From: Streptomyces sp. JB150
GTDB lineage: Bacteria > Actinomycetota > Actinomycetes > Streptomycetales > Streptomycetaceae
Length of the DNA stretch: 64,000 nt
Assembly (NCBI RefSeq): GCF_011193355.1
Contig: NZ_CP049780.1
Coordinates: 2,208,556-2,272,555 of the forward strand
Direction: 5' to 3'
Numbering within the stretch: position 1 is the first letter of the stretch; every line of letters starts with the position of its first letter. The translations under genes and the position numbers were made by a program. Positions 51,943 through 60,419 of this stretch are shown piece by piece. The notes beneath the pieces were generated by a model. That model saw nothing but the letters and a program-made list of their open reading frames with translations. It had not been told where the DNA came from and made no database searches.

Positions 51943-52530
51943 ATGCGGAAGTTCACCGTGCACCAGGGGACGGCGGTGCCGCTGCGCCGCACCAACGTCG
52001 ACACCGACCAGATCATCCCGGGCGAGTACTGCAAGCGCGTGGGCCGCACCGGGTACGCCGACGCGCTGTTCGCCGAGTGGCGGGACGACCCGGACTATCT
52101 GCTGGCCCGCCCCGAGTACGCGCGCGGGAGCGTGCTGGTCGCGGGGGCGGGTTTCGGGATCGGCTCCTCGCGTGAGCACGCGGTGTGGGCGCTGATGGAC
52201 CACGGTTTCCGGGCCGTGCTGGCGCCGTCGTTCAGCGACATCTTCTGGGGCAACGCGATCGGCAACGGGCTGCTGCCGGTGCGGCTGAGCCAGGCCGATA
52301 CCGAGCGGTTCTGGGCGGTCGCGGAGGCCGACCCGGCGACCGTGTTCACCGTCGACCTGGAGCGGTGCCGGGTCGAGGCGGCCGGGGCGGGCGCCTCCTT
52401 CGCGCTGGACGACTACAGCCGGTTCCGGCTGCTGAACGGGCTGGACGAGATCGGCGCGACCCTGCTGCACGAGGACCGGATCGGGGCGTACGAGGGGCGC
52501 CGGCCCGCCTGGCTGCCGCGCACGCTGTGA
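51943..52530 (+). CDS. leuD: 3-isopropylmalate dehydratase small subunit
   Basis: 195 aa, normal length. LeuD signatures 'VPLRRTNVDTDQIIPGEYCKRVGRTGYADALF', 'SVLVAGAGFGIGSSREHAVWALMDHGFRAVLAPSFSDIFWGNAIGNGLLPV'. No leuC lies beside it, whereas housekeeping leuC-leuD are normally fused in one operon, so this is a second, stand-alone copy that would have to borrow LeuC. Divergent from the tautomerase-leuA unit. ATG 51943 with GGAGCGGGAG. Confidence 0.92.
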   Translation: MRKFTVHQGTAVPLRRTNVDTDQIIPGEYCKRVGRTGYADALFAEWRDDPDYLLARPEYARGSVLVAGAGFGIGSSREHAVWALMDHGFRAVLAPSFSDIFWGNAIGNGLLPVRLSQADTERFWAVAEADPATVFTVDLERCRVEAAGAGASFALDDYSRFRLLNGLDEIGATLLHEDRIGAYEGRRPAWLPRTL

Positions 52531-52625
52531 GTCCCGCGTGAGCCTGGGCGCCCGCCGCACTTCGTTGCCCCGCGAGGGGCGTGCCACGGGCGGCGGTTCG
52601 AGGATCTGCGGGCCAATCACCGTGT

Positions 52626-52644
52626 CGCCGAAGGAAGTTCGGCG
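52626..52644 (+). promoter_or_regulatory. inverted repeat before the DMT exporter gene
   Basis: CGCCGAA-N5-TTCGGCG, a perfect 7-bp dyad 42 bp upstream of the exporter start. A candidate Lrp/AsnC site, because the Lrp gene is the next one downstream. Confidence 0.5.
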
Positions 52645-52685
52645 TCTGTCGACATGAGCCCAACGGATACCTAGCGTCGTGAGCC

Positions 52686-53708
52686 ATGACCGAACCTCAT
52701 GCTCGCTCCCACGTCACCCGGGGGACCCTGCCCGTGCTGGCCGCGGCCTGCCTGTGGGGCACCGTGGGACCCGCGCAGGTATGGGCCGACACCGGCGCCG
52801 ATCCGGTGTCCCTGGGAGCGTTACGTCTGCTCATCGGCGGCCTGGTGCTGGCGGCGGCCGCCCTGCTGATGGCCGGCCGCGGCTCGGGGCTGCGGCTGCT
52901 GCTGACCCGGCCGGTGTGGCCGTGGATCGCCCTGGCCGCCCTCGCGACCGCCGTCTACCAGGCCGGGTTCATGTTCGCGGTCGACCGCACGGGCGCCGCC
53001 CTGGCCACCGCCGTGGCGCTCGGGGTGGCCCCGGTCGCCACCGGCGTGTGCTCGCGCGTGGTGACCGGGGAACGGCTCACCGCCGCCTGGGCGGTCGGCA
53101 CCGCCGCGGCCGTCGCCGGCTGTGTGCTGCTGCTCGCGCCGGGCAGCGCCGAAGTGGCGGTCTCCGGAGTGGTGTTCGGCATCCTCTCCGGCGTCTGCTA
53201 CGGCCTGTACACGGTGGCCGCCAAGCGGCTCTCCGACCGTGGCGCGAACATGCCCGCCGCGGTCGCCGCGACCCTGCTGGCCGGCGGTGTGGTGCTGCTG
53301 CCGGCCGTGGTGCGCGACACCGGAGGGCTGGCCACCGGGTCCGGGCCGGCGCTGCTGCTCTGGCTGGGCGTGGTCGCCACCGCCGTGGCGTACATGCTGT
53401 TCGTGGGCGGCCTGCGCCGGGTGACCGCCGGCACGGCCGGCACGCTCAGTCTCGCCGAGCCCCTGGTGGCGGCGGTGCTGGGCCTGCTGGTGCTGGACGA
53501 GCGGCTGTCGGTCGCGGCCGAAGCGGGGATGGGCCTGCTGCTGGTGGGCCTGGTGTCGGTGAGCGTCCCGCCCGGTGCGCTCAGCCGCCTGCGTACGCGT
53601 ACGCGGGCACACCGGCCCCCGGTGGCCGTCGCCCCCGTCGCCGGTCCCCTGCGCGACCCCGCCGACGACGCCCTGCCCGCCCCCGCCGTGCCCGCCGAAC
53701 AGCCGTGA
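52686..53708 (+). CDS. EamA/DMT-family transporter
   Basis: 340 aa, ten predicted helices in two EamA repeats ('LPVLAAACLWGTVGPAQVWA', 'VSGVVFGILSGVCYGLYTVAAKRLS', 'TLSLAEPLVAAVLGLLVLDERLS') plus a 45-residue Pro/Ala/Arg-rich cytoplasmic tail. DMT proteins of this type export amino acids or drugs. Between leuD and an Lrp-type regulator, so an amino acid-like product is the likely cargo. ATG 52686; the ribosome site is weak. Confidence 0.88.
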   Translation: MTEPHARSHVTRGTLPVLAAACLWGTVGPAQVWADTGADPVSLGALRLLIGGLVLAAAALLMAGRGSGLRLLLTRPVWPWIALAALATAVYQAGFMFAVDRTGAALATAVALGVAPVATGVCSRVVTGERLTAAWAVGTAAAVAGCVLLLAPGSAEVAVSGVVFGILSGVCYGLYTVAAKRLSDRGANMPAAVAATLLAGGVVLLPAVVRDTGGLATGSGPALLLWLGVVATAVAYMLFVGGLRRVTAGTAGTLSLAEPLVAAVLGLLVLDERLSVAAEAGMGLLLVGLVSVSVPPGALSRLRTRTRAHRPPVAVAPVAGPLRDPADDALPAPAVPAEQP

Positions 53709-53733
53709 CGTCTTTCCGTCAGAGTCGAGGAAG

Positions 53734-53750
53734 GTACGGACAGACCGTAC
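53734..53750 (+). promoter_or_regulatory. inverted repeat before the Lrp gene
   Basis: GTACGG-N5-CCGTAC, perfect 6-bp arms, 73 bp upstream of the lrp-type start. Probable autoregulatory site; its 5-bp spacer equals that of the site before the exporter gene although the arm sequences differ. Confidence 0.45.
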
Positions 53751-53823
53751 GTGTGGGTATGCGATGTCGGGCATCCTTTTGCGAGAGGGGTAGATAGCGC
53801 GTCCACAACCCAGGGGGAACCGG

Positions 53824-54384
53824 ATGGAACTGGACGAACTCGACTGCCTGCTGCTCCGCGAGATACAGCGCGACGGCCGGCAGACCAACCGCGAACTGGC
53901 CGCCACCGCCGGGGTCGCCCCGTCCACCTCCCTGGAACGCCTGCGCGCCCTCCAGCGCAAGGGGGTCCTCAAGGGTTTCACGGCCGAGGTCGATCTGGAG
54001 GCCATCGGCCGCCCGATCCAGGCCCTGATCGCGGTGCGGATACGACCGCCGTCCCGCAAGGTGCTGGAGGGGTTCCGCGAGTGGGTGCGGATGCGCCCGG
54101 AGGTGGTGGGCATCTTCGTCACCACCGGCAGCGACGACTTCCTCATCCACATGGCGGTGCCCGACACGGACTACCTGTACGACTTCGTCATCGACCAGCT
54201 CACCGAGCGCCGCGAGGTCGCCGACGTCCGCACGTCCATCGTCTACGAACGGCTGGAGACGCGGATACTCCTCCCGCTCGGCGACGGCCGGGCCGACCGT
54301 GACCAGCCCGGCCCCCGCCCGGACGACCCGCCCCGCCCGCCCGGGCCCCGCACCCACCCCTCCGGCCGACCACGCCGCCGCTGA
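53824..54384 (+). CDS. Lrp/AsnC-family transcriptional regulator
   Basis: 186 aa. HTH 'LDELDCLLLREIQRDGRQTNRELAATAGVAPSTSLERLRALQRKGVLKGF' then the RAM (ligand-binding) domain 'AVDLEAIG'-type strand ('AEVDLEAIGRPIQALIAVRIRPPS') and 'GIFVTTGSDDFLIHMAVPDTDYLYDFV'. Last 35 residues are Pro/Arg-rich and run into the repeat region. Downstream of leuD and the DMT exporter; amino acid-responsive control of the exporter is the usual arrangement. ATG 53824 with GGGGGAA. Confidence 0.92.
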   Translation: MELDELDCLLLREIQRDGRQTNRELAATAGVAPSTSLERLRALQRKGVLKGFTAEVDLEAIGRPIQALIAVRIRPPSRKVLEGFREWVRMRPEVVGIFVTTGSDDFLIHMAVPDTDYLYDFVIDQLTERREVADVRTSIVYERLETRILLPLGDGRADRDQPGPRPDDPPRPPGPRTHPSGRPRRR

Positions 54385-54442
54385 ACGTCCCGGCACGGCC
54401 CGGCCACCCGCCGGAACGCGCCCCAACGGCCCCGACGCACGG

Positions 54443-54784
54443 GACCTGCCTGGAGGGCGCCACGGCGGACGGGACCGGCCCGGCGGGCGCCACCACGGCG
54501 GAGGGGACCGGCCCGGCGGCGCCACGGCGGACGGGACCGGTTCGGCGGGCGCCAGCGGACGAGAGCTGCCCGGCGGGTGCCCCGGCGAACGAGAACGGCC
54601 CGGCGGGCGCCCCGGCGAACGAGACCTGCCTGGAGGGCGCCACCACGGCGGAGGGGACCGGCCCGGAGGGCGCCACCACGCACGGGACCGGCCCGGCAGA
54701 CGCCCCGACGAACGAGACCGGCCCGGCGGGTGCCCCGGCGAACGAGACCGGCCCGGAGGGCGTCACGGCGGGCGGGCGCCCCGG
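54443..54784. repeat. degenerate minisatellite, about 11 copies of a 28-33-bp unit
   Basis: Each unit starts GACC(G/T)GCCC/TGG(C/A)GGGCGCC and ends in CGGCGGACGG, CGGCGGAGGG or CGGCGAACGA. Two subtypes alternate. It fills the convergent gap between the Lrp gene and the TIM-barrel gene. Either strand reads as a 10-residue repeat (for example GPVSFAGAPA on minus), but no start, ribosome site or constant flank suggests translation. Confidence 0.8.
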
Positions 54785-54819
54785 GACGAGACCGGCCCGG
54801 CGCCCCCGGCGGCGTGGGA

Positions 54820-55659
54820 CTACCGGGTCCAGCCGCCGCCGGCCAGGGACTTGTCCAGTGCGACGCGGGCCTGCTGGGCCACCGACGCGCCGTCCATGGC
54901 GTCCAGTTCGTCGGACATGACCTCCACGGCCACCGACTCCAGGCGCCGCGCGGGCAGCAGTGCCCGCAGGATGCCGTGGATGTCGGCGGTGCCCTCGCCC
55001 GGCAGCAGCCGCAGGTGCCGCGCCTCGTGCCGCGGATCGGGGTGCGGGTCGGGCCGGGTGTCGCAGATCTGCACCGAGAGCACCGCGTCCGGCGCGAGCG
55101 CCGCGATGTCCTCGGCGCCGAGCCCGGTGCGATGGCAGTGCCAGGTGTCGATCAGCAGGCCCGCGCTGGGCCGCCCGGCGCTCTCGACCAGGTGCAGCGC
55201 CCGGTCCAGCGAGGGGATCGCGCCGTACGGCATGAACTCCAGCGGTACGACGACACCGGCCGCGTCGGCCCGCCGGCACAGCCGCGCGTACTCGGGCGCG
55301 AGGTCCACCTCGGGCTCGATGTCGGGCAGTCCGGCGTTGACGCTGCGCGCGCCGAAGACCGCGGCGATGTGGAAGACCAGGTCCTCCTCCCGCCGGGCCG
55401 CCTCGTCCGGCCGGCCCCAGGAGCGCAGCAGTTCCACCTCGCTCACCCGCAGCCCGTGGCCGGCCAGCAGGTCGCGCATCTCCTCGTCGGTCCAGCCCTG
55501 GGAGCGGGCCCGCAGGTAGTCGTCGACCCGCAGGCCGATCGCGTCGAATCCGGCGGCGGCCGCCGCCCGCACCCGGTCGCCCAGTTCGCAGGAGCGCAGG
55601 GTCATCGCGCTGAGGACGGACCCGGTCCGCGTACGCCGTGTCGCAGAGGTGGCCGGCAC
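54820..55659 (-). CDS. sugar isomerase/AP-endonuclease-like TIM-barrel enzyme
   Basis: 279 aa, xylose-isomerase-like fold. Metal-site residues are spread as 'VVPLEFMPYGAIPS' (Glu), 'GLLIDTWHCHR' (Asp, His), 'VLSVQICDTRPD' (Gln/Asp) and 'VAVEVMSDEL' (Glu). The family includes hydroxypyruvate isomerases, myo-inosose dehydratases and 3-dehydroshikimate dehydratases (AsbF type). Last gene of the meta-cleavage operon; a dehydroshikimate dehydratase would supply protocatechuate to LigAB, which is inference. GTG 55659 is 3 nt after the methyltransferase stop; ATG 55605 is possible. Confidence 0.78.
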   Translation of the reverse strand: MPATSATRRTRTGSVLSAMTLRSCELGDRVRAAAAAGFDAIGLRVDDYLRARSQGWTDEEMRDLLAGHGLRVSEVELLRSWGRPDEAARREEDLVFHIAAVFGARSVNAGLPDIEPEVDLAPEYARLCRRADAAGVVVPLEFMPYGAIPSLDRALHLVESAGRPSAGLLIDTWHCHRTGLGAEDIAALAPDAVLSVQICDTRPDPHPDPRHEARHLRLLPGEGTADIHGILRALLPARRLESVAVEVMSDELDAMDGASVAQQARVALDKSLAGGGWTR

Positions 55660-55662
55660 GGG

Positions 55663-56646
55663 TCAGGCGGCCTTCTGCGCGAGGATCAGCAGTCCGTCGG
55701 GCATCGCCGGGCGGACCAGCCGCTTCACGGTCAGCCCCGCCTCGGTGAAGGCGCGGGCCCAGCCCTCCTCGTCCAGCAGGTACTGGCCCATCACCGCGTG
55801 CACCAGGGCGAACTCGGGGCCGAAGACGTCGTCGGTGGCGGTGGAGCTGGGCGCCGCGGTGACCTCGGCGGCCAGCACGTGCGCCCCGGCCGGGAGGCGG
55901 CCGGCCAGCGCGCGCAGATAGTCCACGAGCGCGTCGAAGCCCTTCTCGTACACCTCGTGCAGGAAGAAGAAGGTGATGGCCAGCTGGACGTCCTCCAGGC
56001 CGGGGATGGAGGCGATGTCGCTGCCGTCGGCCTCGATGACGTCGATGACGCCGCTCTTGCCCGCGGCCTCGACCTCGCGCCGGGCCTCGGCCACCGCCTC
56101 GGGGCTGATGTCGATGCCCAGCCCCTTGGCGCCGAGCTGGTCGTGCAGGGTGATCAGGAAGTGCGCGTTGCCGCAGCCGATGTCCGCGACCCGGTCGAAC
56201 TCCAGGCCGCCGAGCAGCTTGACCACCTCGGGCTGCACGTCCTGCTTGCCCAGCAGCGCCGAGCCCACGGCGACCCACTTGCCGTCCCGCAGCACGTCCT
56301 CGCGGTAGGTGGCCGCACCGGTGAGCAGGTCCCCGAAGCGGCGCAGCGGTTCGCTGTAGCCGCCGGCCAGCCACACCAGGTAGCCGCGGTCCTCGTACAG
56401 GCTGCGGCCCAGCTCGGTGAGGTGGTAGCGGTCGCCGTCGGTGCGCAGCACGCCGCGCTGGGACAGGTAGCGGAAGACGCCCTCGCCCAGGAAGCGGTTG
56501 GCGCCGGCCTCCTCGACGGTCAGGCCCTGTTCGGCGAGCCGGGTGAGGGAGCCGGTCATGTCGAGCGCGGCGAAGGTGGAGGCCAGCACATGGCCGCGGA
56601 TGAGGTCGAAGGCGGGGCGTCGTCCGGCGGAAAGCGGGCTGTTCAT
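55663..56646 (-). CDS. class I SAM-dependent small-molecule methyltransferase
   Basis: 327 aa. N-terminal helical/winged region (residues 1-125: 'FDLIRGHVLASTFAALDMTGSLTRL', 'FRYLSQRGVLRTDGDRYHLTELGRSLY'), then SAM domain: 'FDRVADIGCGNAHFLITLHDQLG' (motif I), 'GLGIDISPEAVAEARRE', 'VQLAITFFFLHEVYEKG'. The architecture resembles dimeric O- and C-methyltransferases including alpha-ketoacid C-methyltransferases such as MppJ. ATGA-coupled inside the meta-cleavage operon. A methyltransferase is not needed for catabolism, so this points to biosynthesis. Confidence 0.85.
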   Translation of the reverse strand: MNSPLSAGRRPAFDLIRGHVLASTFAALDMTGSLTRLAEQGLTVEEAGANRFLGEGVFRYLSQRGVLRTDGDRYHLTELGRSLYEDRGYLVWLAGGYSEPLRRFGDLLTGAATYREDVLRDGKWVAVGSALLGKQDVQPEVVKLLGGLEFDRVADIGCGNAHFLITLHDQLGAKGLGIDISPEAVAEARREVEAAGKSGVIDVIEADGSDIASIPGLEDVQLAITFFFLHEVYEKGFDALVDYLRALAGRLPAGAHVLAAEVTAAPSSTATDDVFGPEFALVHAVMGQYLLDEEGWARAFTEAGLTVKRLVRPAMPDGLLILAQKAA

Positions 56647-57776
56647 CGTACGGCCTCCTGGTGTGTCGGTCGCGGCGCTGCCGCGGGGGTGGGTACGGAC
56701 CGCCGGGCGGCGCCGCCGGTGGCGGTGCCGGGCGGGGCGTCCGGCCGCCGGTGCAGCAGCCGGGTCGCGGTGCGGTGCAGGATCAGGGCGGCGTGGTCGG
56801 CGGGCAGGCCCAGGGCGCCGACGGTGCGCAGCGGTGCGGTGTCGGCGAGGTCGAACGGCGAGTCGGTGCCGAGCAGGACGTGCCCGGGGCCCACGTCGGC
56901 GACGAGGGAGGTGAGCTGGGAGGTGGAGAAGACGGCGGTGTCGTAGTAGAGGCCGTCGAGGCCGTGGCGGGGTGGCCGCGCGGTGCGGCGGGCGACGGGC
57001 TTGGTGTGCCAGCCGAGGTCGAGCCGGCCGCGCAGCGCGGGCAGGCAGCCGCCGCCGTGGGCGAGGCACAGCACCGGCTCGTGGCGTTCGAGGGTGCCGC
57101 CGAGCAGCAGCCGGGAGACGGCGAGGGCGGTCTCCATGGGGTAGCCGACGAGCTGGGGCAGCCAGTAGTCGGTCAGCCGGTCGAGGGCCGGCGCGGTGGA
57201 CGGGTGCAGCAGGGTGAAGACCCGGGTGTGGCCGAGCAGTTCCCACAGCGGGTCGTTGACCGGGTGGTCGCACTCGCGGCCCATGCCGCGGGTGCCGCAG
57301 GCCAGTCCTGGCATCTCCAGCTCGCCGAGGCAGCGTTCGGCCTCGGCGGCGGCGGCCCGGGAGCCGATGGGCACGGTGCCGAGCGGGGTGAGCCGGTCGG
57401 GTGCGGCGGCGCAGAACGCGGCCAGCGCGTCGTTGCCGGCGGTGACGATCTCCCGGACGAACACCTCGTGCCGGGTGGTGGAGCAGGTGAGGAACGGCGG
57501 CAGGGAGACGGCCTGCCGGGCGACGCCCTCGCGGTCCATGCGGGCGAGGCGCGCGGTGATGTCGTACTGCTCCGGCGGGCACGGGATGGGCACGTCGCTC
57601 TGGCCCAGTCCGGACACCCGGTGGTCGAGGCGGACCACGCCGGAGGGCAGCGCGGACAGGTCGGCGAGGCCCCGGTCGGCGAGGAACCGCAGCACGGGCA
57701 GCGGCATGGCGTGGGCGTGCACGTCGTAGGCACCGCGGGCATCGCGGGTATCGCGGGTGTCGCGGGCACCGCTCAT
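56643..57776 (-). CDS. amidohydrolase-family decarboxylase-like enzyme (ACMSD type)
   Basis: 377 aa. Metal motif HxH in 'YDVHAHAMPLPVLRFL', then 'TLLHPSTAP' (His), 'VLCLAHGGGCLPALRGRLD' (His) and 'LLGTDSPFDLAD' (Asp). This is the Amidohydro_2 branch containing aminocarboxymuconate semialdehyde decarboxylase and LigW/LigJ. In a LigAB context it would decarboxylate or hydrate the ring-cleavage product. ATG 57776 coupled both sides by ATGA. A 9-bp microrepeat encodes DTRDTRDAR at the N-terminus. Confidence 0.85.
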   Translation of the reverse strand: MSGARDTRDTRDARGAYDVHAHAMPLPVLRFLADRGLADLSALPSGVVRLDHRVSGLGQSDVPIPCPPEQYDITARLARMDREGVARQAVSLPPFLTCSTTRHEVFVREIVTAGNDALAAFCAAAPDRLTPLGTVPIGSRAAAAEAERCLGELEMPGLACGTRGMGRECDHPVNDPLWELLGHTRVFTLLHPSTAPALDRLTDYWLPQLVGYPMETALAVSRLLLGGTLERHEPVLCLAHGGGCLPALRGRLDLGWHTKPVARRTARPPRHGLDGLYYDTAVFSTSQLTSLVADVGPGHVLLGTDSPFDLADTAPLRTVGALGLPADHAALILHRTATRLLHRRPDAPPGTATGGAARRSVPTPAAAPRPTHQEAVR

Positions 57777-58612
57777 GCGTGACCTCCGGGGGTGGGCGGA
57801 TGCCATTCGGCGACGGCCATGCCGGTGACCCAGGCGTGGATGGGCTCGTACGCCGTCACGGTCACCGGGGCGTCCACGGCGCCGGCCAGCGCGAGCCAGC
57901 TGCGGATCTCGTGCGCGCCGTTGCCGGCCTGCTCCAGTTCGGCGTCGGTGAGGCTCAGCACCTCGTCGAGGGCGCCGCGCTCCAGCCGGTCGAGGAACCA
58001 GCGGTCGAACTCCTCGTCGATGTCGCCGGTGCGGTCGACGCCGATCCAGTGGGACAGCCCGCCCGCGGCGACCAGGGCGACCCGGTCGACGCCGTCGCAG
58101 TTCTCGACGGCACGGGCGAGCGCGCGCCCGAAGTCGTACCAGGCGGGCAGCGGCAGCATCGGCGCGACGGCGCAGTTCTGCAGGACCGGCACGAGCGGCA
58201 GGCCGGCGTCGGGGGCGAGGGCGTGATAGAGCGTCATGACGCCGTGGTCGAGGTCGAGGCGCTGCGAGAAGGACGTCATCCAGCCGTCGCCGAGCAGCCC
58301 GTCGGTGAGCGAGCGGGCCAGCGGGCCGTGGCCGGGGACCTTGCCCCGGGGGATCGGCAGCCAGGGCTCGGCGGGGCCGGTGTGCCGGTCGGCGAGGCCG
58401 ACGCAGCACTGCGGGAAGTTCTCCAGGAAGAAGTTGGTGAAGTGCTCGTTGGAGAGCATCACCACCGCCTGGGCGTCCGCCTCGCGCACCCGCCGGGCGG
58501 CGTCGCCCAGCGCGTCGAGGAACCGTTTCGCCTGGTCGCCGGGCGCGGAGTCGGCGGCGGCCAGCTGCATCGGCGCGTGGGAGGCGGCGAACGCGGCTAC
58601 GATGCGCGCCAT
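57773..58612 (-). CDS. class III extradiol dioxygenase, catalytic (LigB-type) subunit
   Basis: 279 aa. Fe(II) ligands typical of LigB: His in 'AAFASHAPMQL' (about residue 12), His in 'VMLSNEHFTNFFLENFPQCCVGL' (about 57) and a Glu toward the C-terminus; catalytic His in 'LVAAGGLSHWIGVDR' (about 192). Opens catechol-type rings next to a hydroxyl. Overlaps the LigA-like gene by 16 nt, so subunits are made together. Substrate probably protocatechuate or a related catecholic acid. Confidence 0.88.
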   Translation of the reverse strand: MARIVAAFAASHAPMQLAAADSAPGDQAKRFLDALGDAARRVREADAQAVVMLSNEHFTNFFLENFPQCCVGLADRHTGPAEPWLPIPRGKVPGHGPLARSLTDGLLGDGWMTSFSQRLDLDHGVMTLYHALAPDAGLPLVPVLQNCAVAPMLPLPAWYDFGRALARAVENCDGVDRVALVAAGGLSHWIGVDRTGDIDEEFDRWFLDRLERGALDEVLSLTDAELEQAGNGAHEIRSWLALAGAVDAPVTVTAYEPIHAWVTGMAVAEWHPPTPGGHA

Positions 58613-58932
58613 CGCGCCACCCCCTCGCGCGCGGCGGGGCGTCCGGCCGCCAGCAGCCGGCGGTAGTCGGCGCGGGTGATGCCGAGGGCGCGGGCGAACG
58701 CGTTGATCAGCACCGGGTGCACGCCCCGGTCGGCCAGTCCGCGCAGATCGCCGGCGCGCAGCAGCGCGGCGTCGGACTCCGCCAGACCGGCCGGCGCGGC
58801 GGCCGCATCGCCGTGACGCAGCCGGTCGAACACGGCCCGCTGCAAGGGGTAGTTGTCGCGCGACGCCCACCCGCGCTCCCGTCCCGCCTCGCGCACCGCC
58901 TCCCTCATGGACTCGCTCGTCGGCGCGTTCAC
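58597..58932 (-). CDS. LigA-type dioxygenase small subunit
   Basis: 111 aa. Matches the alpha subunit of protocatechuate 4,5-dioxygenase: helical, with 'GDLRGLADRGVHPVLINAFARALGITRADYRRLLAAG' near the C-terminus. It caps the active site of the LigB subunit. GTG 58932 overlaps the aldehyde dehydrogenase stop (GTGA). Too short for an independent enzyme. Confidence 0.8.
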   Translation of the reverse strand: MNAPTSESMREAVREAGRERGWASRDNYPLQRAVFDRLRHGDAAAAPAGLAESDAALLRAGDLRGLADRGVHPVLINAFARALGITRADYRRLLAAGRPAAREGVARWRAS

Positions 58933-60419
58933 CGGGCCGCTCCCGTCGCCTCGGGGCCGATGGCTCCCGCGATGTCCATCACGACCGCCTTCGGCTCGGT
59001 GAAGAACTCCCTGCTGTGGGTGCCTCCCTCGCGGCCGATGCCGGAGGCGCCGACGCCGCCGAAGGGCGCGCGCAGGTCCCGGACGAAGAAGCAGTTGACC
59101 CAGACGGTGCCGCCGCGCAGCGCCCCGGCGGTGCGGTGGGCGCGCCTCAGGTCCTCGGTGAACACCATGGCGTTGAGCCCGTACGGGGTGCCGTTGGCCC
59201 GCGCCACCGCCTCTTCCTCGGTGTCGAAGGGCACCACCGTGGCGACCGGCCCGAAGATCTCCTGCCGCAGTACGGCGGCCTCCTCGGCGGCGTCGACCAC
59301 CACCGTGGGCCGCACCAGCCGGGGGTCGTCGGGGTCGGGGCCGCCGGCCAGCAGCCGTCCCTCGGGGCCGCCGTCGAGCCGGTCGAGGAAGCCGCGCACC
59401 TTCGTGTGGTGCTCCGCGGAGGCCAGCGGGCCGATGTCGGTGCCGGGGTCGGCGGGGTCGCCCGCGCGCAGGGCGGCCGCGGCGGCGGTGAAGCGCTCCA
59501 GGAACGCGTGGTAGACCGGGCGCTCCACATAGATGCGGCTGCCGGCCAGGCAGACCTGTCCCGCGTTGAGGTAGGCGCCCGTCACCGACCAGGTCACCGC
59601 GCGGTCCAGGTCGCTGTCGGCGAAGACGAGGCCGGCCGCCTTGCCGCCGAGTTCGAGGCTGAGCGGGGTGAGCCGGTCGGCGGCGGCGCGGGCGATGGCC
59701 CGGCCGGTGGCGGACTCGCCGGTGAAGGTGATGCGGTCGACGCCGGGGTGGGAGACGAGGAACTCGCCGGCCGCGGCGGGGCCGTGCCCGTGCAGCACGT
59801 TGAGCACGCCGGGCGGCATGCCGGCCTCCAGGGCGAGGCGGGCCAGCAGGGTCGCCGAGACCGGGCTCTGCTCGGCCGGTTTCAGGACCACCGTGTTGCC
59901 GTGGGCGAGCGCGGGGGCGATCTTCCAGCTCTCCAGCATCAGCGGGAAGTTCCAGGGGGCGATGGCCGCGACCACGCCCGCCGGTTCGTAGCGGGTGTAG
60001 ACGTGGGTGCCGTTGTCGGCGGGCAGGTGCTCGGCGGCGGTCAGCCGCGCGTGGTCGGCGAAGAAGCGGAAGTTGGCGGCGGCCCGGGGCACGTCCTTGG
60101 CCAGGGCCTGGGCGTGGGGCCGTCCCATGTCGCGGCTGTCGGCGGTGGCCAGTTCGGCGGCGTGCTCCTCGATCAGGGCGGCCAGCCGGTGCAGGATCCT
60201 GCCGCGCGCGGCGTGCCCCATCCGGGGCCACTCCCCCGTGTCGAAGGCCTGCCGGGCGGCGCCGACGGCCCGGTCCGTGTCCGTGGGCCCGCCCTCGGCG
60301 ATCTCCGCCCAGGCGTGGCCCTGCCAGGGATCGACGGAGGTGAACCGGCGCCCGTCGTCGGACTCGGTCTCCTTGCCGTCGATCACATGTCCGTAGAAGT
60401 CCTCGTACTGCCCGGTCAT
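58929..60419 (-). CDS. aldehyde dehydrogenase (2-hydroxymuconic semialdehyde dehydrogenase-like)
   Basis: 496 aa, normal length. Catalytic Glu in 'LTPLSLELGGKAAGLVFADSDLD' (about residue 255) and Cys in 'YLNAGQVCLAGSRIYVERP' (about 289); NAD loop 'FTGESATGRAIA'; Asn in 'IAPWNFPLMLESWKIAPAL'. Oxidises the semialdehyde made by ring cleavage to hydroxymuconate. ATG 60419 ATGA-coupled to the hydratase. Confidence 0.9.
   Translation of the reverse strand: MTGQYEDFYGHVIDGKETESDDGRRFTSVDPWQGHAWAEIAEGGPTDTDRAVGAARQAFDTGEWPRMGHAARGRILHRLAALIEEHAAELATADSRDMGRPHAQALAKDVPRAAANFRFFADHARLTAAEHLPADNGTHVYTRYEPAGVVAAIAPWNFPLMLESWKIAPALAHGNTVVLKPAEQSPVSATLLARLALEAGMPPGVLNVLHGHGPAAAGEFLVSHPGVDRITFTGESATGRAIARAAADRLTPLSLELGGKAAGLVFADSDLDRAVTWSVTGAYLNAGQVCLAGSRIYVERPVYHAFLERFTAAAAALRAGDPADPGTDIGPLASAEHHTKVRGFLDRLDGGPEGRLLAGGPDPDDPRLVRPTVVVDAAEEAAVLRQEIFGPVATVVPFDTEEEAVARANGTPYGLNAMVFTEDLRRAHRTAGALRGGTVWVNCFFVRDLRAPFGGVGASGIGREGGTHSREFFTEPKAVVMDIAGAIGPEATGAAR

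Noticed and set aside
54299..55519. Collagen-like 406-residue plus-strand frame through the minisatellite
   Set aside because: Produced by the DNA repeat; continues antisense into the TIM-barrel gene, no ribosome site.
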